DNA of 64,000 bases from Clostridia bacterium (GCA_017620455.1 JAFZQK010000022.1:1-64000), one strand, 5' to 3'. Shown: positions 43,397 through 52,911, counted from the stretch's first letter. The notes: generated by a model from the letters alone, not told the origin. Made by a program: numbers and translations.

Positions 43397-44851
43397 ATGA
43401 ATGTGGAAATAAGGAAAAAACCTGTCACCCGGAAAATCATCTGGTGCTTTGCCATCGGTCAGCTGGGCTGGTCCCTTTTGAGCGCTTTGATTTCCAGCTT
43501 TCTGGTGGCGTTCTATCAGCCGGATCTTACGGCTGAAAACCCCATCAACATCATTTTCATTCCCCAGGGCCGGGTGATCCTGGGCATACTGACCATCCTG
43601 GGGGCCATCACCGCTTTCGGCCGGATCTTCGATGCGGTGACGGATCCGTGGATCGCCTCAAAATCGGATCGCAGCAAGGCGAAGGACGGGCGGCGCATCC
43701 CCTTCATGCGCATCGCCGCCGTTCCGTTCGCCGCCGCCACCATCCTTACCTTCTGGTGCCCCATTCAGGGACAAAGCTGGGTCAATGCACTGTTCCTGTT
43801 CGTGATGCTGACGCTGTTCTATCTGTTCATGACCATGTACTGCACGCCTTATAACGCCCTGATCCCCGAACTGGGCACCGATCAGAAAACGCGCATGGCC
43901 ATTTCCACTTCCATTTCCTTCACCTTCATCGCAGGCATGGCCATCGCCTATATGGCGCCCATGGCGGGCAATATGATTCAGCCCATGGTGGGAGGGGACC
44001 GGGTGATGGCCCTGCGGCTCACCTATACCGTGATGGCTCTGATCGCGCTGGTGTGCCTGTTCGTGCCGGTGTTCACCATAAAAGAAAAGGAATACGTGAC
44101 CGCGCAGCCCAGCGAATCCACCGCCCTCAAATCCGTATCGGCTACTTTCAGGAATAAGTCCTTCCGGATTTTCGTGTCCTCCGACATCGTGTATTTCCTG
44201 GGCATTACCATGTTTCAGACCGCCATGTTGTATTTCGTCACCGGCCTGCTGAAGCTGAGCGACGGCATGTCCTCCATCTATTTTGTGGGGATGACGGCGC
44301 TCTCGGTGCTGTTCTATCCGCTGGTGAGCAAGCTGACGCCGAAATTCGGAAAAAAGAAACTGATCCTGATCGCCTTCTGCATCTTTACCGTTGCTTTCGG
44401 GTATACGGCGTGCATGGGGTCAATCCTGCCGATCCCGGCGGAAGTGCAGGGCTATATCCTTTGCGTGCTGGCCGCGCCTGCCATGGCGATTTTCGGCATC
44501 CTGCCCCAGGCGGTGGTGGCGGATATCGCCGAGGCGGATGAATTGGATACCAAGGAAAACCGCAGCGGCATGTTCTACGCCGCCCGTACGTTCTCCATGA
44601 AAATGGGCCAGGCCATCGCCATGCTGCTGGTGACTTCGCTGGGCACCATCGGCAGAGCGCCGATCCCCGCGGGCATGGAGGACAACGAAGCCGCATTGAT
44701 CGAAGCGGCGAAGAACGGCACCGGCCTGGGCTATCGCCTGATCGCCATTGTGGCGGCGGTCGCCTGCATCGTGGGCGGATTGCTGTTCACAAAGTATAAC
44801 GAAAAGAAGATCTATGCCAAGATCCTCAACCGGAACGACGGGGAAGCGTGA
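43397..44851 (+). CDS. MFS transporter of the glycoside-pentoside-hexuronide:cation symporter family
   Basis: A 484-residue protein with about 12 membrane helices and the GPH signature FDAVTDPWIASKSDRSKAKDGRR (shown in part: DPWIASKSDRS) after helix 2. GPH carriers such as MelB take up sugars with Na+ or H+. GAGAGGGG lies only one base before ATG 43397; a GTG at 43403, two codons in, is spaced better and may be the true start. The hydrolase gene follows at once. The substrate is unknown; no glycosidase is beside it. Confidence 0.9.
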   Translation: MNVEIRKKPVTRKIIWCFAIGQLGWSLLSALISSFLVAFYQPDLTAENPINIIFIPQGRVILGILTILGAITAFGRIFDAVTDPWIASKSDRSKAKDGRRIPFMRIAAVPFAAATILTFWCPIQGQSWVNALFLFVMLTLFYLFMTMYCTPYNALIPELGTDQKTRMAISTSISFTFIAGMAIAYMAPMAGNMIQPMVGGDRVMALRLTYTVMALIALVCLFVPVFTIKEKEYVTAQPSESTALKSVSATFRNKSFRIFVSSDIVYFLGITMFQTAMLYFVTGLLKLSDGMSSIYFVGMTALSVLFYPLVSKLTPKFGKKKLILIAFCIFTVAFGYTACMGSILPIPAEVQGYILCVLAAPAMAIFGILPQAVVADIAEADELDTKENRSGMFYAARTFSMKMGQAIAMLLVTSLGTIGRAPIPAGMEDNEAALIEAAKNGTGLGYRLIAIVAAVACIVGGLLFTKYNEKKIYAKILNRNDGEA

Positions 44852-44856
44852 CGGAT

Positions 44857-45849
44857 ATGGCGGAAAACGATTGGTTCAGCGGGGACCATCTGGCGAAAAG
44901 CGAAGCCTACGCCGACGCCATGGAGAAAGCGATCCTGCCGTATCTGAAAGAAAAACAAAAGGAAGTCTCCGTGCGCGGCGCGGGAGGAAAGGAGCTGTAC
45001 TGCGTTTCCTACGATGCGGATGCGCCCCGGGGCACCGTGCTGGTGCTGCATGGGTTTACGGAGAACGCCTATAAGTTTTCGGAGCTCATTTATTCCCTGC
45101 TGCAGAACGGCTTTTCCGTGGTGGCCTACGATCAGCGGGGCCACGGCCGTTCCTGGCGGGACGAAGCGGTGCGGGCGGATCAGTCCCTCACCCATGTGGA
45201 CAGGTTCGGGGAATATGTGGAAGACCTGAAAGCGGTATGCGATCAGGTGCTCTCCGGGATGCCGAAACCCTGGATGAGCTTTTCCCATTCCATGGGCGGC
45301 GCGGTGACGGCGCTGTATCTGGAACAGCATCCGGAAACCTTCGCCAAGGCCGCGATGTGCGCCCCCATGATCGCCCCCCGCAGGAACGGCATCCCGCTCT
45401 TCGCCGTCCTGGGCATCTGCCGGGGAGGAAAGCTGCTGGGAAAAGGAAAAAAGAGGATCTTCCTCTCCAAACCCTACGCCGGGCCTGAGGATTTCTCCAC
45501 CTCCTGCGCCACGGACCGGAACCGGTTCGACTGGTACGACGCGGTGAAGGCCTCCCGGAAGGATTTTTCCAACAACGGCCCCACCTACAGCTGGACGCTG
45601 GAATCCATGAAGGTGACCGGGCAGATCCTGAAAAAAGGCGCGGTGGAGCGCATCGCCTGCCCGGTGCGGCTGTATGCCGCGGAAACGGACAGCAGCGTGC
45701 TTCCGGAGCCCCAGAAGGAATTCATCGCCCGGGTCAGGCAGGGGGAAAGGGTATTCGTCAAAAACGCCCGGCACGAGATCTACCGGTCCGAGGACGGGGT
45801 GCTGTTCCCCTGGTGGCACGACGTGCTTTCCTTCCTGAAAGACGAATGA
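44857..45849 (+). CDS. Alpha/beta hydrolase (serine aminopeptidase S33 / monoacylglycerol lipase-like)
   Basis: A 330-residue protein with oxyanion-side VLVLHGFTENAYKF, VVAYDQRGHGRS and the nucleophile elbow SFSHSMGGAVTALY, in which the usual first Gly of GHSMGG is Ser. The catalytic Asp and His are probably in RLYAAETDSSVLP (Asp region) and NARHEIYRS. A GTG at 44848 overlapping the symporter stop is an alternative start. It likely hydrolyses an ester such as a lysophospholipid, inferred from the family. It ends at a bidirectional terminator. Confidence 0.87.
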   Translation: MAENDWFSGDHLAKSEAYADAMEKAILPYLKEKQKEVSVRGAGGKELYCVSYDADAPRGTVLVLHGFTENAYKFSELIYSLLQNGFSVVAYDQRGHGRSWRDEAVRADQSLTHVDRFGEYVEDLKAVCDQVLSGMPKPWMSFSHSMGGAVTALYLEQHPETFAKAAMCAPMIAPRRNGIPLFAVLGICRGGKLLGKGKKRIFLSKPYAGPEDFSTSCATDRNRFDWYDAVKASRKDFSNNGPTYSWTLESMKVTGQILKKGAVERIACPVRLYAAETDSSVLPEPQKEFIARVRQGERVFVKNARHEIYRSEDGVLFPWWHDVLSFLKDE

Positions 45850-45866
45850 ACCGCCAGTAAAAAAAT

Positions 45867-45903
45867 CGGCGCGCTTTCTTGATCGAAGCGCGCCGCGTTT
45901 TTT
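45867..45903. terminator. Bidirectional terminator between convergent genes
   Basis: CGGCGCGCTT (45867-45876) pairs with AAGCGCGCCG (45886-45895). A T-run follows on the plus strand and an A-run precedes on the left, giving a T-run on the minus strand. Confidence 0.9.
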
Positions 45904-45910
45904 TGTTTTA

Positions 45911-47107
45911 TCAGATATGCACCTGGGTAAAGCCCACGCAGGTGAAGAGGAACACCGCCGCCAGCAGCGCTGCTTCCCAGCGGTCGATCCGCTTTTTTTC
46001 CGGGGTCAGCATCAGGTACAGGAAGGAATAGGGCACCAGATCCACCGCGTAGCGGGCGCCCAGCTGGAAGCCGCCGAAGGTGCGGTGGAACAGGAGGAAA
46101 AAGCCGTGCAGCAGGCAGGTCAGCACCACCGCGGCCTTTTCCCAGCGCATGGCGCCCCTGCGGCAGTCCCGGACCGCCCAGAAGAGCATCAGCGACAGCG
46201 TGGGGCAGGCAAGCAGCATGGAATAGCCGTAGCGCTTGAACTGGGTCACCCGGTTGGCGTTCTCCAGCGGCCATCCCCACAGGAACGTTTCGGCGTTTTT
46301 GCCGACCTGCCCGATGGAAAACTGCACGCCGCCCTGGGTGGAAAACTCCGGCAGGTAATTGTGGCCGAATTCCAGGGGATTGCCGAAGCGCAGGTAATTG
46401 TACAGCCCCAGCGCCAGCGCCACGCACAGCCCCAGATATAGGCCCCAGTACAGGCGGCTGAACGTATCGCGCAGGGAAAGGCCCGCCCGGCGCTGGATCA
46501 GCCGGTAGGTCAGCAGCAGCGGGATCAGGTACAGCGCGTTGAACGGGCGGCAGGCCACGGACAGGGCACAGCACAGCAGGGACGCCGCCGGCAGATCCCG
46601 GCACAGGAAGCAAACGGAAAACGCCGTCAGCATGAAGCCCAGCACCTGGGCGTGATACCACACCGCGCCGCTCATGGTGAGGGGCAGCATGGAGGAAGAA
46701 AGGCAGAAAAAGAAGGCGAACAGCCCGCCGGACACGGGGGAATACCCCGCCTGACGCAGGGAAAAGTACATCATCAGGCAGGCGGCGAGGGCATAGAGCT
46801 TCACCAGCAGGTTATCCGGCGTGTCCATTCCGAAAAAGAACGTCAGCGGCCAGAGCACCACGGAGGGGAGCGGCGGGAAGGAAACGTAGTATTCCCCCTT
46901 GTAGATCGCCAGCTCCAGGTGCGGCACGTCCTGCGGCAGGTGCATCAGGCCCTGCCGCCAGGCCATGGCCTGACGGGAGTAGGAGTTGAACGCGGTGGGG
47001 CCCAGGAGGGATGTGCCCGTGGCAAAGCTCAGCACGATCCATGTAAAGCACATGGCGAAGCCCAGCAGCCAGGGCGCGTAATCCCGCTTGCGGTAAGCAG
47101 AGAGCAT
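45911..47107 (-). CDS. Multi-pass membrane protein, possibly a GT-C type glycosyltransferase
   Basis: A 398-residue protein with about ten hydrophobic helices. The first outer loop contains YYVSFPPLPSVVLWPLTFF and earlier charged residues, an arrangement like GT-C membrane glycosyltransferases that use lipid-linked sugars. No DxD or EAD motif can be assigned with confidence. It is 8 bases downstream of ppk and is the last gene of that unit. Product and substrate remain unknown. Confidence 0.7.
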   Translation of the reverse strand: MLSAYRKRDYAPWLLGFAMCFTWIVLSFATGTSLLGPTAFNSYSRQAMAWRQGLMHLPQDVPHLELAIYKGEYYVSFPPLPSVVLWPLTFFFGMDTPDNLLVKLYALAACLMMYFSLRQAGYSPVSGGLFAFFFCLSSSMLPLTMSGAVWYHAQVLGFMLTAFSVCFLCRDLPAASLLCCALSVACRPFNALYLIPLLLTYRLIQRRAGLSLRDTFSRLYWGLYLGLCVALALGLYNYLRFGNPLEFGHNYLPEFSTQGGVQFSIGQVGKNAETFLWGWPLENANRVTQFKRYGYSMLLACPTLSLMLFWAVRDCRRGAMRWEKAAVVLTCLLHGFFLLFHRTFGGFQLGARYAVDLVPYSFLYLMLTPEKKRIDRWEAALLAAVFLFTCVGFTQVHI

Positions 47108-47115
47108 GTTTCCTC

Positions 47116-49170
47116 CTATTCCGCGTCCACCGGGGACGCGATCTCCGCGGGGCCGAGCACCCGCGCTTCCTGGGAATTGAGCAGGGGCTCCTCCCGCCTG
47201 ACGCGGACGTACTTGCCGTTTTTCTTCATGGCCCAGGCCTTCACGTTATCGTGAAGCTCGTCCTGCAGGGAGGCGATAACGCGGCGCTGCAGTGCGGGAT
47301 CCTCCACCGGGAACATGAGCTCCACCCGCTTGTCCAGGTTCCGGGGCATCCAATCGGCGGAGGAAAGGTACACCTCCGTATCGCCGCCGTTTTCAAACAC
47401 GAAGGCCCGGGTATGCTCCAGGAACCGGCCCACGATGGACCGGACGCGCAGGTTTTCCCGCCCGTTGGTTTTCAGGCAGCAGATGCCCCGCACGATCAGG
47501 TCGATGTCCACCCCGGCGTCGGCGGCCTTATAGAGCTGCTTGATGATTTTGGGGTCCACCAGCGCGTTGATTTTCGCGGTGATCCGGGCGGGAAGGCCGT
47601 TTTCCGCGTGCTCCTGCTCCCGGCGGATGAGGCGCTTGATCTCCTTGCGCAGATGGGTGGGCGCGGCCACCAGCTTTTCCATGCCGGCGCTTTCGCCGTA
47701 GCCGGTGACCACGTTGAAGAAATTCCCCGCGTCCCGGCCGATGGTTTCATCGCAGGTGAACAGGCCCATATCGGTATACAGCTTCGCGGTTACGTCGTTG
47801 TAATTTCCAGTGGCCAGATGCACGTAACGGCGCAGGCCGGAGGGCTCCCGGCGCACTACCAGGGTGATCTTGCTGTGGGTCTTGAGCTTGGGCACGCCGT
47901 AAAACACGTGGCAGCCGGCTTTTTCCAATTCCAGGCACCAGTTGATGTTGTTTTCCTCGTCGAACCGGGCCCGGACCTCGATGAGCACGGTGACCTGCTT
48001 GCCGTTCTGGGCCGCCCGGCCCAGGGCCGCCACGATGGGGCTTTTGCCGCTGACCCGGTACAGCGTCTGCTTGATGGCCATGACGTTGGGATCGTCCGCC
48101 GCCTCGCACACGAAGCGCACTACGGGATCGAAGCTGTCGTAGGGATGATTGAGCAGGATATCCCCGCCCCGGATGGCACGGAAAATGCTGCCCTCCTGGC
48201 GGAAGCGATCGGAGATCCTGGGGGCGAAGGGCGGGAAACGCAGATGATCGAAGCCCGGCAATCCGGAAATCTGCTTCATGAAGAAATCCAGGCTGATGGG
48301 CCCGGGCACGGAAAACACGCCCTGCTCCGATACGTCCAGATAGTGCATCAGCCGCTCCGTCAGGCGGAAATCGCCCCCCAGGGGGATCTCCAGGCGCAGC
48401 ACGCGCCCCCATTTGCGCTTTTTCAGGTTCTTGCGCATTTCCACGATCAGGGCGTCGGCGTCGGAATCGTTATAGAGGAAATCGGTGTTCCGGGTGATGC
48501 GGAAGGGCAGGACGGCCAGGGGCTTTTTCTGCCCGAACAGGCGGTGGGCAAACATGGCGATCACGTCTTCCACCAGGATGCCCCGGGCCTTTCCCCGGCC
48601 CATGGGCAGCATCGTCACCCGGGGCAGGGAGGAGGGAACGGGGATCAGCGCCATGCGGGGCGCGCCCGCGCGCACGTTCGGGGGCAGAAGAAGCGCCAGA
48701 TGCAGCCGTCGGGCGCTCAGCAGCGGGAAGGGGCGCTTGTCGTCGATGGCCCGGGGGGTCAGCAGGGGCTGGATCTGCGCGTCGTAATAATGGGACAGCC
48801 AATCCCGCTGCTCGCCGCTGAGCTGATGCCGGTTTATCAGGAAAATGCCCTCCGCTTCCAGGGCGGGCAGGTATTCCCCGTTCAAAAGCGCGTACTGCCG
48901 CTCCACCTGCCGGCGGACGGCGGGGAAGATCCTGTCCAGCTGCTGCTGGGGGGTCAGGCCGGTGGGGTCCTTTTTCTTTTCGCCCATGGCGGCGGCGTGG
49001 GCCAGGGAGCCGATGCGCACCATGAAAAACTCATCCAGGTTGGTGCCGCAGATGGAAAGGAATTTTCCCCTTTCCAGCAGGGGATTGTCCGGATTGGCGG
49101 CCTCCTCCAGCACCCGGCGGTTGAAGGCGAGCCAGCTCAGCTCCCGGTTGATCAGATCGCTTTTTTCCAT
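47116..49170 (-). CDS. ppk1: Polyphosphate kinase 1
   Basis: A 684-residue protein with the N-terminal NRELSWLAFNRRVLEEA and FLSICGTNLDEFFMVRIGSL, the catalytic His432 in KLKTHSKITLVVRRE (autophosphorylated His435 in E. coli), the second His in LEHTRAFVF, and HLATGNYNDVTAKLYTDMGL. It makes long polyphosphate chains from ATP reversibly. Length matches the family. It lies between a degenerate metallophosphoesterase and a membrane protein; no ppx gene is adjacent. Confidence 0.96.
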   Translation of the reverse strand: MEKSDLINRELSWLAFNRRVLEEAANPDNPLLERGKFLSICGTNLDEFFMVRIGSLAHAAAMGEKKKDPTGLTPQQQLDRIFPAVRRQVERQYALLNGEYLPALEAEGIFLINRHQLSGEQRDWLSHYYDAQIQPLLTPRAIDDKRPFPLLSARRLHLALLLPPNVRAGAPRMALIPVPSSLPRVTMLPMGRGKARGILVEDVIAMFAHRLFGQKKPLAVLPFRITRNTDFLYNDSDADALIVEMRKNLKKRKWGRVLRLEIPLGGDFRLTERLMHYLDVSEQGVFSVPGPISLDFFMKQISGLPGFDHLRFPPFAPRISDRFRQEGSIFRAIRGGDILLNHPYDSFDPVVRFVCEAADDPNVMAIKQTLYRVSGKSPIVAALGRAAQNGKQVTVLIEVRARFDEENNINWCLELEKAGCHVFYGVPKLKTHSKITLVVRREPSGLRRYVHLATGNYNDVTAKLYTDMGLFTCDETIGRDAGNFFNVVTGYGESAGMEKLVAAPTHLRKEIKRLIRREQEHAENGLPARITAKINALVDPKIIKQLYKAADAGVDIDLIVRGICCLKTNGRENLRVRSIVGRFLEHTRAFVFENGGDTEVYLSSADWMPRNLDKRVELMFPVEDPALQRRVIASLQDELHDNVKAWAMKKNGKYVRVRREEPLLNSQEARVLGPAEIASPVDAE

Positions 49171-49191
49171 GATCGTTTCCTCGGTTTTTTT

Positions 49192-50271
49192 TCAGCGCGT
49201 CAGACGGCTGGTCAACGTAAGCACGGTGACGGCGGGCGTATTGAAAAGGCGGAACGGGGGAAGGCCGATGGCGGCGGAGGTGCCCAGGCCCGGGCTGATA
49301 TACTGGGGAATGCCCAGGAACATGGAAAGACCTGTCGCCCGTTTGTCGTCCGGGAACCAGCCGCCGCCCCCCGTTTCCGCGGATTCGGGCAGGCGCACGG
49401 CCCCGACGCCGGGCAGGCGCCATTGGCCGCCCACGTAATGCCCGGCCAGCACCAGGGAAACGGTGCGGACGTAGCTGTCGTTGTCGGTGCCGGTCCATTC
49501 CTGCAAAGTGCGCAGGGCGCTCAGCTGCAGGGGATGATGGGTCAGGGCGATATGGACGTCGGTTTCCAGCATTTCCCGTCGGGCGGCGCGGATCCGTTCC
49601 AGCTGGCCGATCTGGTATTCCACCGCCTCAAGCGCCGCGTCCCGTTCGGGGGAGGCGGCCTGCCCGCGCAGTTCCTCCAGGCGGTTCTGGTACGCTTCCT
49701 CGGAGGGGGCATAATCCAGGGTGTATACCCATTCGGGAGAGAACCACAGATTGGCGCCCCGCACCGTGATCTTCACCGGCGCGTCCAGATACACGGCGCC
49801 GTGGGCTTCCGCCTCCAGGATATAGGCGGCCTTGCAGCCACCGCCGTCCCGGGGCTTGGCGGTGACGGCGGGCGGGTCCTCGTCCCCGGGAATGAAAAAT
49901 ACCGGGGTCTCCCCGCCGAAAAGATCCAGCAGCGCAAGGAACGCTTCGCAATCCCCGTCCGGGCCCGTCATATCCCCGGTGATGCAGACGGCGTCATACG
50001 AGGCGGAAGCGAGGGTGTCCCGCAACCGGGACTGATCCGTCCCGAACCAGATGCCGTGCAGGTCGCTGATATGCAGGATGCGGAAGCCTTCCAGGGGAGA
50101 GGGCAGATAGTCCACCGTAACGGTTTCCTTCCGCAGGTCCACCCGGCTGTTGTTGATATGATTCAGGACCAGCGTCAGCGCCAGCACCGTAATAATCAGA
50201 AGCAGCGCCAGCGTCAGGGCCGGATGCTTTCTTTTCTCATCGGCAAACAGGGGATCTTCGGTGTATCGCAT
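49192..50271 (-). CDS. Membrane-anchored metallophosphoesterase-fold protein with altered metal site
   Basis: A 359-residue protein with one N-terminal membrane helix (about 18-37) and an outer calcineurin-like domain as in YkuE. ISD70LH72G and GD100MTG keep the first metal ligands. The GNHE/D motif has become G129-D-E-D, losing the Asn ligand and catalytic His. H246 in LTHHP is kept, but GHTHGGQ reads GH278YVGGQ, losing the last His. A long helical insert sits at about 185-235. Activity is doubtful. It is first in the unit with ppk1, with a good promoter upstream. Confidence 0.82.
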   Translation of the reverse strand: MRYTEDPLFADEKRKHPALTLALLLIITVLALTLVLNHINNSRVDLRKETVTVDYLPSPLEGFRILHISDLHGIWFGTDQSRLRDTLASASYDAVCITGDMTGPDGDCEAFLALLDLFGGETPVFFIPGDEDPPAVTAKPRDGGGCKAAYILEAEAHGAVYLDAPVKITVRGANLWFSPEWVYTLDYAPSEEAYQNRLEELRGQAASPERDAALEAVEYQIGQLERIRAARREMLETDVHIALTHHPLQLSALRTLQEWTGTDNDSYVRTVSLVLAGHYVGGQWRLPGVGAVRLPESAETGGGGWFPDDKRATGLSMFLGIPQYISPGLGTSAAIGLPPFRLFNTPAVTVLTLTSRLTR

Positions 50272-50298
50272 ACGCAGCTCCTTTCATGACCGCATTTC

Positions 50299-50327
50299 AT
50301 TATATATGAAAAACCGTTTTCGCGCAA
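50299..50327 (-). promoter_or_regulatory. Promoter of the metallophosphoesterase-ppk1 unit
   Basis: On the minus strand TTGCGC (50327-50322), 17 bases, and TATAAT (50304-50299), 28 bases before the ATG at 50271. No equally clear promoter was found for radA in the remaining 190 bases of this divergent gap. Confidence 0.68.
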
Positions 50328-50519
50328 TGCGTGAATGCCGCCGGGAAAAATTTTACGCCTTCCCGGCCTGAAAAGCCGGAGGGCCCCTTGCAGGATTCCG
50401 GCGTTTTTTGACGAACGAATTATGGAGCATCCGACGCGGATCGGCAAAAGTCCCCATCGCGCCGGGAAGGAAAACGTGATACCATACAGGCGGGCCCCGC
50501 CTGCGCAAGGAGGATCCCC

Positions 50520-51902
50520 ATGCCGAAGAAGAAAACCAGCTTTCAGTGCAGCGCCTGCGGATACGAGACCCCGCGCTGGATGGGCAAGTGCCCCTCCTGC
50601 GGCGCGTGGAATACGCTGGAGGAAACGCTGCCGCCGCCGGAGGAGGCCGCCGGGAAAAACTATAAGCAGCGGGGCGGCCAAGGCGCGGAGGAAACGCGGA
50701 TGCGGGATATCCATCCCGGCAGCCAGAGCTGTGTTTCCAGCGGCATCAGCGAATTGGACCGGGTGCTGGGCGGCGGCATCGTGGAAGGGGCGCTGATCCT
50801 GGTGGGCGGCGACCCGGGCATCGGAAAATCCACGCTGCTGATGCAGGTGTGCGATCACCTGTGCAGGGAAGGCAAACGCGTGCTTTACATAAGCGGCGAG
50901 GAAAGCGCCAGGCAGCTCAGGCTCCGGGCGCAGCGCCTGAACGCCGCGGACAGCGATCTGATGGTGCTTACGGAAAACGCCATGGACCAGGTGGAGGAAA
51001 AGCTGAACCGGCTGCAGCCGGAATTCTGCGTGATCGACTCCATCCAGACCATGTACCGCCCGGAAATGGGCAGCGCCCCCGGCAGCGTGAGCCAGGTGCG
51101 GGAGAGCGCCGCCATCCTGATGCGTTACGCCAAAACCGCAGGCTGCGCCGTTTTCCTGGTAGGCCATGTGACCAAGGAAGGGGCGCTGGCCGGGCCCCGG
51201 GTGCTGGAGCACATGGTGGACGTGGTGCTGTATTTCGAGGGGGACCACCAGCACGAATACCGCCTGCTCCGGGCGGTGAAGAACCGTTTCGGCTCGGTGA
51301 ACGAACTGGGGATCTTTGAAATGACGGGAGAGGGCATGATGCCCGTGCAGGGCGCGTCGGAAACGCTTCTGTCCCAGCGGGCGAAGGGCGCCAGCGGCAG
51401 CTGCGTCTTCTGTGGCATGGAGGGCAGCCGCCCGGTGCTGGTGGACATCCAGGCGCTGGTGACTCAGTCCTTCCTGCAGGTGCCCCGGCGCACCGCCGAC
51501 GGCATGGATACCAGCCGGGTGATGCTGCTGCTGGCGGTGATGGAAAAGCGGGCGCGGCTCAAAATGTACTGCCGGGACGCTTACATCAACGTGGCGGGCG
51601 GCCTTTCCCTGAACGAGCCCGCGGCGGACCTGGCCTTCTGCATGGCGGTGGCCTCCTCCTATGTGGACAGGCCCGTGCCCGCGGAATGGGCCGTGATGGG
51701 CGAAGTGGGCCTGGCGGGCGAAGTGCGGGCTATTTCGCACCTGGAACGAAGGGCCGCCGAATGCCGCCGCCTCGGTTTTACCCATATCCTCTGCCCCCGG
51801 GACAGCGCCCGGCATGTGAAGCCCATCGAAGGGGTATCCCTCCACGGCGTGGACACCGTGGCCCAGGCCATGGCGGTGCTGGATCTGATGCCTTCCTTCT
51901 GA
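50520..51902 (+). CDS. radA: DNA repair protein RadA (Sms)
   Basis: A 460-residue protein. N-terminal zinc finger FQCSACGYETPRWMGKCPSCG, Walker A GGDPGIGKST, the RadA-specific KNRFGS motif, and a C-terminal Lon-protease-like domain (DAYINVAGGLSLNEPAADLA). It is a hexameric helicase that aids branch migration in recombination. AAGGAGG precedes the ATG at 50520. In Bacillus radA is followed by disA and yacL; here only the yacL-like gene follows. Confidence 0.96.
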   Translation: MPKKKTSFQCSACGYETPRWMGKCPSCGAWNTLEETLPPPEEAAGKNYKQRGGQGAEETRMRDIHPGSQSCVSSGISELDRVLGGGIVEGALILVGGDPGIGKSTLLMQVCDHLCREGKRVLYISGEESARQLRLRAQRLNAADSDLMVLTENAMDQVEEKLNRLQPEFCVIDSIQTMYRPEMGSAPGSVSQVRESAAILMRYAKTAGCAVFLVGHVTKEGALAGPRVLEHMVDVVLYFEGDHQHEYRLLRAVKNRFGSVNELGIFEMTGEGMMPVQGASETLLSQRAKGASGSCVFCGMEGSRPVLVDIQALVTQSFLQVPRRTADGMDTSRVMLLLAVMEKRARLKMYCRDAYINVAGGLSLNEPAADLAFCMAVASSYVDRPVPAEWAVMGEVGLAGEVRAISHLERRAAECRRLGFTHILCPRDSARHVKPIEGVSLHGVDTVAQAMAVLDLMPSF

Positions 51903-51972
51903 CGGCGGTGCATAAAACGGGGCGGAAACATGCATACTGCAGGTATCCTGCAACGGAAAGAAGGTCGTTTTC

Positions 51973-52809
51973 TTGGATCAAGCGCGTTCCGCGCCCCCGC
52001 CCCGCCGTCCTTATGCTTTGCTGGGCCTGCTGTCAGGCGCGGCGTTCGCCGCCGTGATGACGGTGCCGCTTTTCCTGCTGCCCCTGGGGGGATACGCTTT
52101 CCTTCCTGCCGCCGCGCTGTATGCCTTTTCCATGGGATATGGCTATCTGAGGGGGAAGGGATGGACGGCGCAGACGGAGGGGGAAGCGGCGTCCGCGCCC
52201 GGACGGGCCTGCCCCAAGGTATTGGACACCTCGGCCATCATCGACGGGCGCATCCTGGATATTTGCCGCACGGGCTTCCTGGAGGGGGATATCGTGGTGC
52301 CCTCCTTCGTGCTGGATGAGTTGCGCCACATTGCCGACAGCGCCGACGCCCTGCGCCGGGGCCGGGGCAGACGGGGGCTGGACGTGCTGCAGAAGCTCCA
52401 GGAGGAAGTGCCCCTGCGGATCGAGGAAAAGGACGATTACGACGGGGAAGTGGACGTGAAGCTGCTCCGCCTGGCACGGGATCTGAAGGGCGCCGTCATG
52501 ACCAACGATTATAACCTGAACAAAGTGGCCGGCGTGGCCGGGGTGCCGGTGCTGAACGTGAACGATCTGGCGGGCGCCCTGCGGCCCAACGTGCTGCCGG
52601 GGGAGGAAATGACGGTGCGGGTGATCCGGGAAGGACGGGAGCCTGGCCAGGGGATTGCCTACCTGGAGGACGGCACCATGGTGGTGGTGGAAAACGGCCG
52701 CAGGCGCGTGGGAGAAACGCTGAACGCCGAAGTCACCACCGTGCTCCAGACCAGCGCGGGACGCATGATTTTTGCCCGCGTCCCATCGGACGAAAACCGG
52801 GCGGGGTAG
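51973..52809 (+). CDS. PIN/TRAM domain membrane protein (YacL-like)
   Basis: A 278-residue protein starting with TTG, with AGAAGG eight bases or so upstream. Two membrane helices (about 15-58) are followed by a PIN nuclease domain with [21 protein letters not shown] and MTNDYNLNK acidic residues, and a C-terminal TRAM domain ([18 protein letters not shown]). Bacillus YacL is longer (about 366) with four helices. A perfect palindrome TGCAGG-TAT-CCTGCA lies at 51938-51952 just upstream. The RNA substrate is unknown. Confidence 0.88.
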   Translation: MDQARSAPPPRRPYALLGLLSGAAFAAVMTVPLFLLPLGGYAFLPAAALYAFSMGYGYLRGKGWTAQTEGEAASAPGRACPKVLDTSAIIDGRILDICRTGFLEGDIVVPSFVLDELRHIADSADALRRGRGRRGLDVLQKLQEEVPLRIEEKDDYDGEVDVKLLRLARDLKGAVMTNDYNLNKVAGVAGVPVLNVNDLAGALRPNVLPGEEMTVRVIREGREPGQGIAYLEDGTMVVVENGRRRVGETLNAEVTTVLQTSAGRMIFARVPSDENRAG

Positions 52810-52911
52810 AAAGAAGTCGAGAATATTAAGAAATTATTACGAAAAGAAAACGGATTGAAAAAATATTGATAAACAGTGACGACACATGATCTTGTCCGTC
52901 CGGCAGACGCA

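Noticed and set aside
47251..50289. 1012-codon open frame on the plus strand opposite ppk1 and the phosphoesterase gene
   Set aside because: It is antisense to two genes with clear catalytic or structural motifs and shows no protein-like pattern.
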